Below are positions 22,001 to 29,740 of a stretch of 64,000 nt of DNA, one piece after another. Made by a program: the position numbers and the translations under genes. The notes beneath the pieces were generated by a model. It made no database searches and was not told the DNA's origin. It worked only from the letters and a program-made list of their open reading frames with translations. Source of the DNA: Mimachlamys varia (Eukaryota; Mollusca; Bivalvia; Pectinida; Pectinidae); the NCBI GenBank assembly GCA_947623455.1, contig OX392530.1, positions 29,729,405-29,793,404 on the forward strand. The letters run 5' to 3'. Every line of letters starts with the position of its first letter. Within the stretch, counting starts at the first letter, position 1.

Positions 22001-23966
22001 AACAGATAAGCACAATGATGACTTGGTGCACTGACAGCACTTGCTGTAGAAAGCATTCCTCGAGAAAATCACAAAAACAAGATTACTGCTGAAACATTTA
22101 CAGTTCTTGGTTTGATTACACATTCAACACAAGTCCTCAACATGATAATTTGATAAACCTTTTCACTTAACAAGCATAAAGCACCTTTTTACTGCAGGTA
22201 AGAGTACACTGTATTACAAGTACTTTCTAGTGCAGCTTACAACTTACAACTGAGGTTGTGTGAAACATTTATTGTAGCTATAAAAGCTGTTTTAACTTGA
22301 AATTATTTAGCAACTAATAAACCTTAACATATGTTATTGATGATTACATACTCTGTGGCTTGGCCAACAGCCTGCTGCAGAAGCTGGTCAAACTTGGATT
22401 TGGTGTCCATATCAGCTGCAAACATAAAAGTTTATTCTAATACTAACTTTCAGTATTTATATGTCATCATATCTTTTCAATTTTAGATTGATTTACACAT
22501 TGTATTTATTTTCTTTGACAAATAACATAGACGTTAACATAACTTTTGATCACAATATCAATGACCATTGAAGGTTGCTCTGGAAAAGCAATTTTTTTTA
22601 AAGATATATCCCCGTTATTCAGAACCCAAGGCAAATAATTATAATTGAATTTCATCTATCTGAAAGTTCACAAAATCTTGTTTAGAACTATGTATCAATG
22701 ACTCCCATCCAGTCAATTGATGGGAAAACTGAAGACAGTGAAACTAGCTGGTAGAGACCAGCTGGTATTATTGTATTAGTAATCAAAATGATGATTTATT
22801 AAATTCTTACCAAGAGGAATTTCTTCCTCATCTCCGACAGGTTTGGACGATTTTGGTCTAGCCTTTTTCGTCCTTTTAGCCTTTGTTGGTGTTGCAACTT
22901 CTGGACATAAAACAAAAGCATAGTGAACTATACGTATACCAACACCTAAGGTTTCAATTTCAGTCATAATATAAGGATAAAACAGAAAAGAAATAAAGGA
23001 TGCAAATGCTTAGATGACAACATTGCTTTATCATGTTCTATAAAATAGTAAATGGCTTGAATAGGTAGGTATATCCCCAAAGAGGATCATATTACTCGTA
23101 ACAATGGTAGAACTCATTAGAAACATTCGAAAGTGTACAAAATTATAACAGCAAATTCCCCAGAACTGTAGGAGATTGGAATAAGCTATATAAACTGAAA
23201 TTTGTGTTTCGGCCAAGGACATGGATGGATTCAAGAAATAAACATCTGTACTTTAATCTGCCCCCTCCCCTCACTGTATATGTGGACATCAATCTTCAGA
23301 ACTGAAAGCAGTCCAAGTAACCTACTGATACACAACACCAGTATTTCCTCTTCTAAATTCTTCACCATAGTTTGTATATAGCACACGGCCTACATCATGT
23401 TTCTATGTTTTTATATATCAAAATAAGAAACAGAAACTTGATAATCAGTGCATAATGTCAACAACATGAAAAAGATGTGTTTCTATCTGTTTATGGTTCT
23501 GAACTGTACTGTAATCATATTGAAACGCATGGTATACATTCATGTTATATGATGATGATTTAGTAAACGGTTGAGTCAGTGTGTTGACAGTGTATGTTGG
23601 CAATCATGCATACACGTACATATACAAGACAGTGTGCCAATGATATAGATCTACATTTATAACATCCAAATCAATATTCATTTTAAAGTTAGTAAATTGC
23701 GTTTCGTCTTCCTCTATTTTACATGATTTAAACTATATTGTATGTTTTGATATTTAAGGAATGTCAGGTCTATTCTTGTCGTCTCAATTTTCATTCAAAT
23801 ATTTCAATATTTCTACGCTGTAAGTAGATATCAAACCATCATTATATCTGAGAAAACTAGATTTTGCATACAATTACAATAAAATAATTACAAAAGTACT
23901 AACGTACGTTTCACAATTTCAGAAAATCGGTTTAAAAGAATGAAAGTACACACCTGTATCCGCCAT
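1..23966 (-). CDS. AHI1: Jouberin (AHI1 orthologue), 22 visible exons, 3' part missing
   Basis: AHI1 is a scaffold of the ciliary transition zone; the human gene is mutated in Joubert syndrome type 3. I joined exons by GT/AG sites and matching phases, in coding order: 23966-23954, 22900-22811, 22415-22352, 21914-21863, 21059-20927, 20106-20040, 19767-19197, 18983-18896, 17779-17596, 17370-17275, 16593-16500, 15855-15760, 14221-14123, 12091-11966, 11580-11522, 4034-3900, 2535-2481, 2342-2227, 1425-1260, 523-382, 131-99 and 42-1. This gives about 840 residues, against roughly 1200 in the human protein. The rest of the WD40 propeller and any SH3 domain lie beyond the left edge. Identity rests on the order lysine-rich N-terminus, a conserved middle region (LAVTIHRTDKLK, VPIMTQPFDFK, YPSTLYVTLKG) and WD repeats (LPHPGFVYTAQFHP). 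Exons 99-131 and 1-42 are less certain. Several introns carry tandem arrays touching splice sites. Confidence 0.93.
524..2226. other. AHI1 introns with little structure apart from the 15-bp array
   Basis: The stretches 524-1144 and 1426-2226 show no coding potential beyond short chance frames. A C-rich tract followed by T residues lies at about 1579-1607 (nine Cs, T, then eight Cs). Nothing else was recognised. Confidence 0.5.
1145..1259. repeat. 15-bp tandem repeat directly after an AHI1 donor site
   Basis: Seven copies of a 15-bp unit (CATGTTGACCCCAGA and variants) end about 10 bp from the exon 1260-1425 donor. The unit length is a multiple of three. Translated on the minus strand from the exon, the array stays open as repeats of WGQHV/WGQHA for about 45 residues before a stop. 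Intron retention would therefore add an in-frame repeat to the WD40 region; whether that happens is unknown. Confidence 0.9.
2940..3115. repeat. Two-copy tandem duplication in an AHI1 intron
   Basis: Two diverged copies of about 80 bp, each containing AAAAGTTTGTTTGAAAAT and TAATTTCATGAATAT, lie in the intron 2536-3899. No coding content or splice function is visible. Confidence 0.7.
3346..3926. repeat. 27-bp tandem array overlapping the 5' splice site of AHI1 exon 3900-4034
   Basis: About 22 units of 27 bp run from 3346 into the exon itself. Each unit carries, on the minus strand, the last 20 or so coding bases of the exon (ending CACGATGGACG) followed by the donor GTAAGTG. The last unit is the genuine exon end at 3900. 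About 15 units keep GTAAG; others have decayed to GTATT or TTAAG. The next codons after any retained donor read CGG TAA, so use of a decoy would terminate translation at once. Confidence 0.93.
4035..4939. other. AHI1 intron, nothing recognised
   Basis: AT-rich intron sequence between exon 3900-4034 and the repeats that start near 4940. No coding frame of note, hairpin or tandem repeat was seen. Confidence 0.4.
4940..5412. repeat. Degenerate 29-30-bp tandem repeat in AHI1 intron 15
   Basis: About 14 units built around CAGAAATCTACATTATATC and TATAGCTTTATC. The best-conserved copies are at 5210-5400. Isolated diverged copies of AGAAATCTACAT continue to about 7330, so the array was probably once longer (inference). 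Confidence 0.85.
5413..7929. other. AHI1 intron, largely featureless with scattered repeat remnants
   Basis: Only remnants of the 29-30-bp repeat (7090-7330) and a short repetitive patch of GATATCAT/GATGTCACAGTAA (6730-6800) were noticed. No gene or RNA was recognised. Confidence 0.4.
7930..9945. repeat. 49-bp minisatellite, about 40 copies, in AHI1 intron 15
   Basis: The unit contains CATCTGACTACAGGAGGCTG followed by ATGTTGTCACAGACAATAGG and TACAAGATA. Variants include ACCACAGGAAGC and an insertion giving ACAATAGTATAGG. A block of 314 bp is repeated in register (9169-9482 and 9483-9796) with no difference that I can see, indicating recent expansion by multi-unit duplication. The long minus-strand reading frames inside it are a by-product of the repeat. 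Confidence 0.95.
9946..11521. repeat. AHI1 intron with an AT-rich ATACACAGGTATAT repeat patch
   Basis: At 10375-10625 there are about nine degenerate copies of AATAATACACAGGTATATCA or AATATTACACACGTATATTA. The rest (9946-10374 and 10626-11521) is AT-rich with nothing recognised. Confidence 0.7.
11522..17779 (-). CDS. AHI1: AHI1 exons 9-15: conserved region before the WD40 repeats
   Basis: Seven exons encode the strongly conserved middle of Jouberin, about residues 360-611. Exon 17596-17779 has LAVTIHRTDKLK and HPMVRVHIVNEENGQ. Exon 17275-17370 has VPIMTQPFDFKER. Exon 16500-16593 has LPVWEELLVFNENFNYF and PKVIVFFE. Exon 15760-15855 has GGWHRIAWGFLK. Exon 14123-14221 has VRLQLFEPVYRFRPKPG. Exon 11966-12091 has LWQWWKTQGRRPYPSTLYV. 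Exon 11522-11580 has KKSINWSDA. The pattern of beta strands looks like a C2-type sandwich, which is my inference. Exon 11966-12091 is the source of a tandem array in the intron before it (12136-13305). Exon 11522-11580 is abutted at its acceptor by a second array. Confidence 0.92.
11581..11857. repeat. 54-bp tandem repeat abutting the 3' splice site of AHI1 exon 11522-11580
   Basis: Five copies of a 54-bp unit containing TAATGGCAACACCAGTTACT and ATCAAACCAAGATAAATGTC. The array starts within two or three bases of the exon. On the minus strand the real acceptor reads GTGTTTCAG|GAG, while the other units read GTGTTTCGTTG. The copies therefore keep the pyrimidine-rich lead-in but lack the AG. The near-identity of the copies indicates recent expansion. 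Confidence 0.93.
12029..13305. repeat. ~110-bp tandem array made from the start of an AHI1 exon and its acceptor
   Basis: Eleven units of 100-115 bp follow the genuine copy at 12029-12138. Each carries, on the minus strand, an acceptor (TACCAG or AACAG before CTGTGGCAG) and about 60 bp matching the first half of exon 11966-12091, then an intron-like segment ending in CTAATTACTAAACCCTG. Most copies change the fifth codon from TGG to TAG, and all lack the exon's 3' half and donor. They look like partial pseudo-exons that retain a 3' splice site. Confidence 0.94.
13480..13960. repeat. Diverged ~155-bp repeats with TGACCTTGAAAGTAGGTCAA motif
   Basis: Three diverged copies each contain 'tttgacccnngtgaccttgaaag', followed by GTCAAGGTCAT or a variant and by TTTCAGAAGAAGTT. 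This resembles a dispersed repeat that I associate with bivalve introns (from memory, not checked). Nothing coding was seen. Confidence 0.6.
14258..14420. repeat. Short tandem repeat GGGTAAAGTTCATCA next to AHI1 exon 14123-14221
   Basis: About nine degenerate copies of a 13-15-bp unit (CATCAGGGTAAAGGT and variants) begin about 40 bp from the acceptor of exon 14123-14221. They lie in the intron only; no exon sequence is included. Confidence 0.8.
14690..15460. repeat. 158-bp tandem repeat (about 4.5 copies) with GTTACCATGGCAACC motif
   Basis: Units of 158 bp contain CAGTAGTTTAGGAGGAGTTG, TCCGGACAAC, GGTTACCATGGCAACCAAAA and CATGGTCCCCAACAATACTG. The array ends with GGACAGACAGACGGACAGAC and a small hairpin formed by TATACCCCCC and GGGGGGGTATA (15427-15460). 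This is a dispersed repeat type that I associate with bivalves (not checked). Copies at 14942-14955 and 15100-15113 match the RFX X-box consensus; the first and last copies each carry a mismatch. Confidence 0.85.
16199..16369. mobile_element. Foldback (MITE-like) element with ~65-bp inverted arms
   Basis: The left arm (AGGTCACACGAC, then ACTTGAGTTTGTTAATTTTC) is inverted at the right end (GAAAATTAACAAACTCAAG, then GTGTGACCT), leaving a short loop. It lies in the intron 15856-16499. No coding capacity or clear target-site duplication was found. Confidence 0.8.
16600..16885. repeat. Duplicated AT-rich segment in an AHI1 intron
   Basis: Repeated pieces include TTTGATATGGAGATTATCA and AAATTAAACTTAAAAGTTAA with TCTAAGTTTATCACA. 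There are two long diverged copies plus fragments. No function is visible. Confidence 0.6.
18048..18425. repeat. ~16-17-bp minisatellite GTGTAATACAGAGTACA
   Basis: About 20 degenerate units of GTGTAATACAGAGTACA / GTGTAATACAGAGTATA in the AHI1 intron 17780-18895. The flanks 17780-18047 and 18426-18895 show nothing recognisable. Confidence 0.9.
18896..23966 (-). CDS. AHI1: AHI1 exons 1-8: lysine-rich, low-complexity N-terminus
   Basis: The start ATG (23964-23966) is in the context AAAATGGCGG. Exon 1 encodes only MADT plus one base. Exons 2-6 encode a basic region (TPTKAKRTKKARPKSS, FDQLLQQAVGQATE). Exon 19197-19767 (571 nt) is dominated by alternating poly-lysine and acidic/SP blocks: about five rounds of a 6-9 lysine run followed by EEE and SPxSEP. 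This exon is strongly purine-rich on the coding strand, so the opposite strand has a long false reading frame. Exon 18896-18983 is acidic (DAEAEDAEADADDEE). In human AHI1 this region is also charged, with coiled-coil character. Exon 21863-21914 has copies of its donor in the adjoining intron. Confidence 0.88.
20390..20521. mobile_element. Foldback element with ~50-bp inverted arms
   Basis: The left arm contains AAGGATTAACTTTCTACTTTG and GGGGATAACTACAATG. The right arm is its inverse, with CATTGTAGTTATCCCC and AAAATAGAAAATTTATCCTT. It lies in the AHI1 intron 20107-20926. The rest of that intron shows nothing notable. Confidence 0.8.
21118..21337 (-). mobile_element. tRNA-derived SINE (minus orientation)
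   Basis: On the minus strand a pol III A box (TGGCTGAGTGG, about 21309-21319) is followed after about 55 bp by a B box (AGTTCGAATCC, about 21257-21267). The spacing and 5' sequence resemble a serine- or leucine-type tRNA head. A conserved-looking core follows (GTGGGGCACTTGCCAGGTAC, then TTTCTCCAGGTACTCCGGCT), and a tail with GGGCATTAAAC. This fits a metazoan core-SINE of the type known from bivalves. The exact family needs a library search. Confidence 0.8.
21480..21692. repeat. ~41-bp tandem repeat, about 5 copies
   Basis: Units contain CTCTAAATCTATACAAAACT, GTACATTGCTGG and a T-run. It lies in the AHI1 intron 21915-20927 direction side (between exons 20927-21059 and 21863-21914). No coding content. 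Confidence 0.85.
21745..21870. repeat. ~26-bp repeats carrying the donor of AHI1 exon 21863-21914
   Basis: On the minus strand the exon ends TCTGTG and the donor reads GTATGTATAGC. The following intron repeats ATGAATCTGTG|GTATGTATA, then ATGAATCTG|GTGTGTATAGC and ATGAATCTGTGTAATATATA, giving about four units that share the exon's last six bases and the donor. This is a small member of the junction-overlapping class. Confidence 0.75.
22416..23953. other. AHI1 first introns, nothing recognised
   Basis: The intron segments 22416-22810 and 22901-23953 flank the 90-bp second exon. They contain no tandem arrays, hairpins or coding frames that I can support. Confidence 0.4.
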
Positions 23967-24110
23967 TTTTGTTTATATCTAGCAACACTGCCAAAGTAAA
24001 CGGATTTCTGATTGGTCAATGAAATAGCGATTTATTTCACCGTATAATGGGAGGTAACTCGTACATAGCACGCGGGGGTTATCTGCGGATTGGATTAAAA
24101 CCTTCAAATA
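23967..24110 (-). promoter_or_regulatory. Putative AHI1 promoter / 5' UTR
   Basis: Upstream of the ATG on the minus strand is GACCAATCAGAA (about 24009-24020), a good CCAAT box. A CpG-containing stretch CCCCGCGTGCTATG lies at about 24065-24080. A possible half X-box GTTACCTCCC lies at about 24050. No TATA box is evident. The transcription start is not determined. Confidence 0.45.
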
Positions 24111-25901
24111 TAGTCGTTCCTGCTTTACTGTTATTTTTGTGACTTTTTCTTAGCGTGTTTTTCGCAAAAATTATAAATGTTACATTTTTTTGATATTTTG
24201 CAAACTGTGATATATTTTGATATCTTGCAAACAGTGATATAGGCTGGTCTTATATGAACATTGTTATATATTTTTATATCTAATAACTATAATTTGATTG
24301 AACAAAAGACTTCATATAAAGTGTTGGAGTAACATTGTAATTACGTCTCAAGATGTTCATGGGCAATCATTGGCAAGTCTTTTACAGAAATTATCATTTT
24401 GTTTAGAAAATAATCATGTATATTTTCAAAAAAGAGTAAGTGGAACTATCGTTTTATAGAATATGTTGTTAACTTTCTTGTTTTACTGGATATCTATGAT
24501 ATTGATATTGATATATACGAAATGAAATCAATCAATCAATCAACAAATAGTTATTATTTAACTTAGCTCACCTCCATGAAGAAATCTTATCCAACATGGG
24601 TTTATTATGTCATTTGCCTTTAAAATGTCAAATACCATATTTATTTCTGTTGAATGTCAAAACCACATATCAATTAATAAACTGGTCGTACATTAGTGGC
24701 AACATATTATTAAGGGCCTTGGAAAACCCAATTTAGAAATTTAATTTTGAATTGAACGGAAATGTCATTTCAATTGCAATATACTTTTGCTGACAAAATA
24801 AAAACATTTTTTTATAAAATTTGAATTAACATAAAATTGATTTAATTGAAAGGTTCATTTAACGTCGGTACATTAATATAACATAAGATTTAATAAGCTA
24901 TTATTGGGTGCGCGGTTACTGATTAAAATAAAGACACACAATAAGTGCACTGATTTTCGGCCCGAAAAGAAATAGTTATCTATCTTACACATTCGTATCG
25001 TTTTTTCGGGAAAAAAATCTCGATTTGTTTTGTTGCTTTGCGTTTTTATTATTTTCCAGACGAGAAACTTATCTTCAATTTTAGAGTGATAACTGTTCTT
25101 TTATACATATACGGGTAAACAATTATGAGATAAAGTACAGATTTAACCACAGGCACTAGTCTCGTTTGTCAAACACCTATAATGTTAATATTGTAGGTGT
25201 TTGACAAACGAGGCTAGCGCCTGTGATTTAACAGAATGACAAATGCTATAGATTAAAAATTTTGATCGATTTTGATTATGATGAATTTATGTCGTGATGA
25301 TGTCTTTTATTTTCTTTTATTTCCTTTTTTATTTGCATGTAAGTTAAATGCATTGCAATGAAATCCTGTCGATTGGAAATTATGTTTGTATATAGTCTAC
25401 AATACATCGTATACATAGTAAAATGTACATATAGACCTATCCCATTGAAAACTTATACTACAAGTGTTTACCATTTCAAATGAAACATATTCAGGCCATA
25501 TATATGTATTTTACCTTGAATTGTTACACTCCTGTACTCATTCACTATATATCGTCTGTATTCTATATGTATGCTGAATATACAATGTATCTGCTTATTT
25601 TCACTACCAGCTTTTGTCATCGATTTACAAGTTGCCTCAAAATATTTTGATTAAAAAAAAAAAAGTCAACTGGAAATTCACTTAAAACTACGGTTCTGAT
25701 CATAGTTACCTCTACGGTTATGTATACATACATATATCATGTTGCACCATGAAGATATATCCTTCATTCTATTGGTGTATATTTGCTGTATTGTTCTTCA
25801 CGTTTTGTTTCTTTTCTACCGCTGGATCTACATAAATGCACACTTAATTGTACTAACTCTGATTTGTCACCCAAATATATGTATACACAAACATTTGATT
25901 T
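24111..25901. other. Intergenic region with one foldback element
   Basis: AT-rich sequence between the AHI1 promoter and the retrotransposon. At 25149-25225 two 35-bp arms (CACAGGCACTAGTCTCGTTT and its inverse, ending GCGCCTGTG) form a near-perfect hairpin around CTATAATGTTAATATTG. The rest shows no gene or array. The last few hundred bases before 25902 may be the 5' UTR of the LINE, but no boundary is visible. Confidence 0.55.
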
Positions 25902-28900
25902 TTGACAATGGGTAATGATTTTATGGGACACAGGGTGGCAATCGGAAATTTCTATGCCAAAGCATATGGATACAGAATGTCTCGTTTTTATTTTGTTTTC
26001 TTAATTTTTACATTGTTTACATATTTCTTAAATGTCTTCAAAAGCAGTATTGCAATCTGTGTAAACTTGTTGAGTGATTATCATATGACACACATGTGCA
26101 ACAATGACTTTTTGTTTATATTGTTGATGCTATTATTACAGCATATGGACGTTGAGTCAAACCCAGGCCCTGTAGAAGGCGAACATTCTGTTTTTCATTA
26201 AACATTAGGAGTACGAGAAACAAAATTTAGTAGATGTAATTTGTTTTACCGAGACGCATCTTGATGTTGGGATTCAGACAGATGAGTTATTGATAGAAGG
26301 TTTTCATCCTCCTTTTAGACTCGATAGAAATTTTGCCGGTGGAGGAATTTTAGTATATGTAAATGAGGTTTTAAAAGTTAACAGACTACTTGATCTCGAA
26401 TGCCCCGGCAGCGAAGTATTATGGCTCCAAGTTTTTCTTCCTGCCAAAAGTCTTATTATTGGGACAGTTTACCGTTCTGATTACCACACAAGTCAATTTT
26501 GGGAACTTTTCCGGGCTTCCATTAGCGATGCTGTAGAACTATCGAGAAATCTTATTCTGGTAGGAGACCTTGATGTCGACATGTTTACCTTGTCCCAGAA
26601 TCATGCTCTTGCAGATATTATCAATTCTTTTAATTTTACAAACGTTATAAATGAACCCACACGAATAGGTCCCACGAGGTCTAGTTTACTTGATCCAATT
26701 TTAGTGTCTGAATCAATTTCTTGCACCGACTCTTCTGTAATAGCTACCGAAAACGCATTTACTGATCACGAAGGCTGTGTGGCATATATTTCTGTTCCGT
26801 CTTTTATCAAAGAAATCTATAAACGGAAAATTTGGTTATATAAAAGGGGTGATTATGTGCTATTTAACCGCCTTATCGAGGAATATGATTGGTTGCTCTT
26901 TTTTCTACATGTACATGTAGCTCTATTGATTTGGCCAGCGAGCGTTTTTCTGAAATTTTTCTCAATTTTGCTTATAAATCGATACCACATAATGAGGTTA
27001 CTATAAGACCAAACGATAAACCATGGATGAACTCGGACCTTAGAAAAAATATGAGATTACGTGATAGATTAAGGAAAACGGCAAAGCATACTCAACATCC
27101 ACGAGATATATCTAAATTTACAAATCAGCGAAATAAGGTTAATAATATGAAAAAATATGCAAGGCAGTCCTTTTATGAAAATGTTGGAAATCTTATTGAT
27201 TTTTACAATTCCTCTGATCCCAAAAACTATTGGCGACTGGTCAAAAGATTGATGGGAAATTCTGAGACCCCACAGTCTATCCCTTCGTTGGATGATCCAA
27301 CTTCGGGATGTGTATTAGTTGACGATAAGGAAAAGTCAAATCTACTGAATGATTATTTTTGCAGTATCACTAACATAGATGATACTAATTCTGATATTCC
27401 TCTCTTAGAACCTATAACAGAAAGTTCATTTGAGCTACCTGAAATTGACCAAGATGAAATATGTGACGTTTTGATAAATTTAAAACTTGGTAAAGCCTCG
27501 GGTGGGGATGAAATTAGCCACCACATGTTAAAGTACACTGCCAAAACTGTGTGTAAACCACTTAAACTGCTTTTTAACTTGTCATTATCAATTTGTACTT
27601 ACCCTGATATTTGGAAATTTGCTAAAGTCATACCGCTTTTTAAGAAGGGTGATAGGCATTCTCCATCAAACTATAGACCGATTTCTCTTTTATCTACTGT
27701 TTGTAAAACTTTCGAAAGAGTCATTTTTAAGCATTTACATAATTATTTTCTTGAAAACTCTCTTTTCTATCAGTACCAATCAGGATTTATGCCTGGTCAC
27801 TCAGCTGTTTATCAACTAATAGAATTATACCATAATATTTGTCTTGACTTAGAAGAAGAAAAGAAGCATACTTGTTTAGTTTTCTGTGACATTTCCAAAG
27901 CTTTCGACAGAGTCTGGCAAAAGGGTTTACTAGTAAAGTTTAAATCATATGGTATCTCAGGAAATTTCCTATCTTGGATAGAAAATTACTTAAGTGACAG
28001 ACGACAAAAAGTTTTTACAAAAAAAATTTCTTCTGATTTTGGCTCGATACATGCTGGTGTTCCTCAAGGTTCAATTCTTGGACCTCTGTTTTTCCTAATA
28101 TATATAAACGATATCGCCGAAATACTAGAATCAGCAACACGTCTCTTTGGTGATGATACTTCTTTAAAAGTCTCTTCATCTTCCTGTCTAGAAATACAAT
28201 CAGTTTTAAATAGAGACCTGGAATCTTTAAATAAATGGGCTAATACTTGGCTTGTTACTTTCAATCCAAATAAGACTGAAGTAATTTTAATATCAAATTC
28301 AAGTGATATTGATGAAGATCTTGAACTGATTTTTGATGGGCATTTTTTAAATTTTAGTAATATGCATAGACACCTCGGAGTTACTTTGAATTCAGATGCA
28401 AAATGGGTCGATCATGTTAATGAGGTATATAATGGTAATGGAAAAAGTAAATATTTTGCGAAAACTTAAGTATCTATTGAAGCGGGATGCTCTCTTAAAA
28501 ATTTATAAAACTTATATACTACTAGTTTTAGAATATGCATGTGAAGTTTGGGATGGGTGTACTTTAAGTGATTCAGAAAAGTTGGAGAAGGCTCAGCGTG
28601 AAGCGGCTAGAATAATTACAGGGTTACCAGCATATGCTAGAAATAAATCATTATATACAGAAACAGGTCTCGAACTACTTTCAGATAGAAGAACAAGAAG
28701 AAAACTACAATTAATTTATAAAATGGATAGGCACTACACTCCAAACTACGTAACAAATTTACTTCCTCCTACCGTTGGAGAAAGTAGAGGCGGCCTTAGA
28801 AATAATGAAAATTACAGAATTCCCAACTTCAAACTATCTCTTACGAATCTATCTTTCCTGCCTTCTTCTTTGAGGATGTGGAATAATCTTGGCGATGGTC

Positions 28901-29294
28901 CATGAATTTCTCTTCTTTCATGTCCGCTTTAGTCCCAGACGTACCATTTTCAGTACCCCCTTACTACTTACTTGGAGACAGAAAACTTAATTTTCTTCAT
29001 ACTAGACTTAGACACGAATGCAGTGTTCTCAAACATGATCTTTACCGTGCAAATCTGGTCCAGGACTCAAATTGTATAAATTGTGGCTATCGTTGCGAGA
29101 ATGCCTATCACTTTTTCTTTGAATGCCAGACTTACTCCAATGCTCGTACTGACCTTTTAAATCATTTACATAGTTTAAATATTCATACATCGTTAAGCTT
29201 ACTACTGTTTGGTAATGAAAATATGGCTTTGGATTTAAATTGTGACGTATTTTATCAAGTGCAAAATTTTATTAGATCCAGCGGAAGATTTTAA
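25902..29294 (+). pseudogene. Degenerate CR1/L2-like non-LTR retrotransposon (LINE)
   Basis: The coding remains occur in order. An N-terminal hydrophobic segment with a 2A-like peptide occupies 25908-26201. An AP-like endonuclease covers about 26215-26890 (TETHLD, VGDLDVDMF, TDHEGCVAYI). Reverse transcriptase follows at 26889-28469, with KASGGDEI, YRPISLLS, FCDISKAFDRV and GVPQGSILGPLFF. A thumb/C-terminal part is at 28396-28905, and a terminal CxxC...HxxxxC region (NCINCGYRCENAYHFFFEC) at 28902-29294. It is broken at least four times: a gap or shift near 26200-26225, frameshifts near 26885-26895 and 28425-28445, and a gap near 28900. The RT catalytic motif reads FGDD instead of FADD, and the endonuclease GDxN motif reads GDLD. 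It is therefore almost certainly dead. The family assignment is by motif resemblance only. Confidence 0.88.
26148..26171 (+). other. 2A-like ribosome-skipping peptide motif in the LINE
   Basis: The codons spell DVESNPGP, matching the D-x-E-x-N-P-G-P consensus that makes ribosomes release at the G-P junction. It follows a hydrophobic stretch (FLFILLMLLLQH). 2A sequences at the N-terminus of APE-type non-LTR elements, including signal-sequence-like versions, are an established phenomenon. Activity here is not shown. Confidence 0.85.
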
Positions 29295-29506
29295 TATTTT
29301 TATTATGATATTGACTTTATAACAAATGCTTTATATGTGATTAACAAATTAAAATGTATTGAAACTAACAGTCTATATTGTCATCTGTTGTTTTGCCAAA
29401 ATATTGTAAGGAGATGGCTTAATAAGTTGCTATAACTTGTGCCAAATCCTTTTCTCCAAACTTTGGTTAATAAAATATGTTTAAAGTCAAAGTCAAGATG
29501 ATGATT

Positions 29507-29543
<37 letters not shown>

Positions 29544-29740
29544 CGACTATGATGATAAGATAATGACGACGACAACGATGATGATGATGATAATTGTATT
29601 GCTGATGTGTTGATGATGAGGAAGTGATCATGAGTGAGCATAGGAATCAAAAATGCACATGTTGTTAATGCGCATTTTATTTTTAAATCTTTGAAAAATA
29701 AAAACAAATAATATATATATATATATATTAAAATAAAAAG
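29295..29740. repeat. LINE 3' region ending in microsatellites
   Basis: After the last codon there is an AT-rich 3' UTR-like segment. It ends in TTTAAAGTCAAAGTCAAG (about 29477-29494), followed directly by an ATG/ATGATG microsatellite (about 29495-29600). A short TA run lies at 29711-29728. The AAGTC repeat may be the original 3' tail; the boundary is an estimate. Confidence 0.6.
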
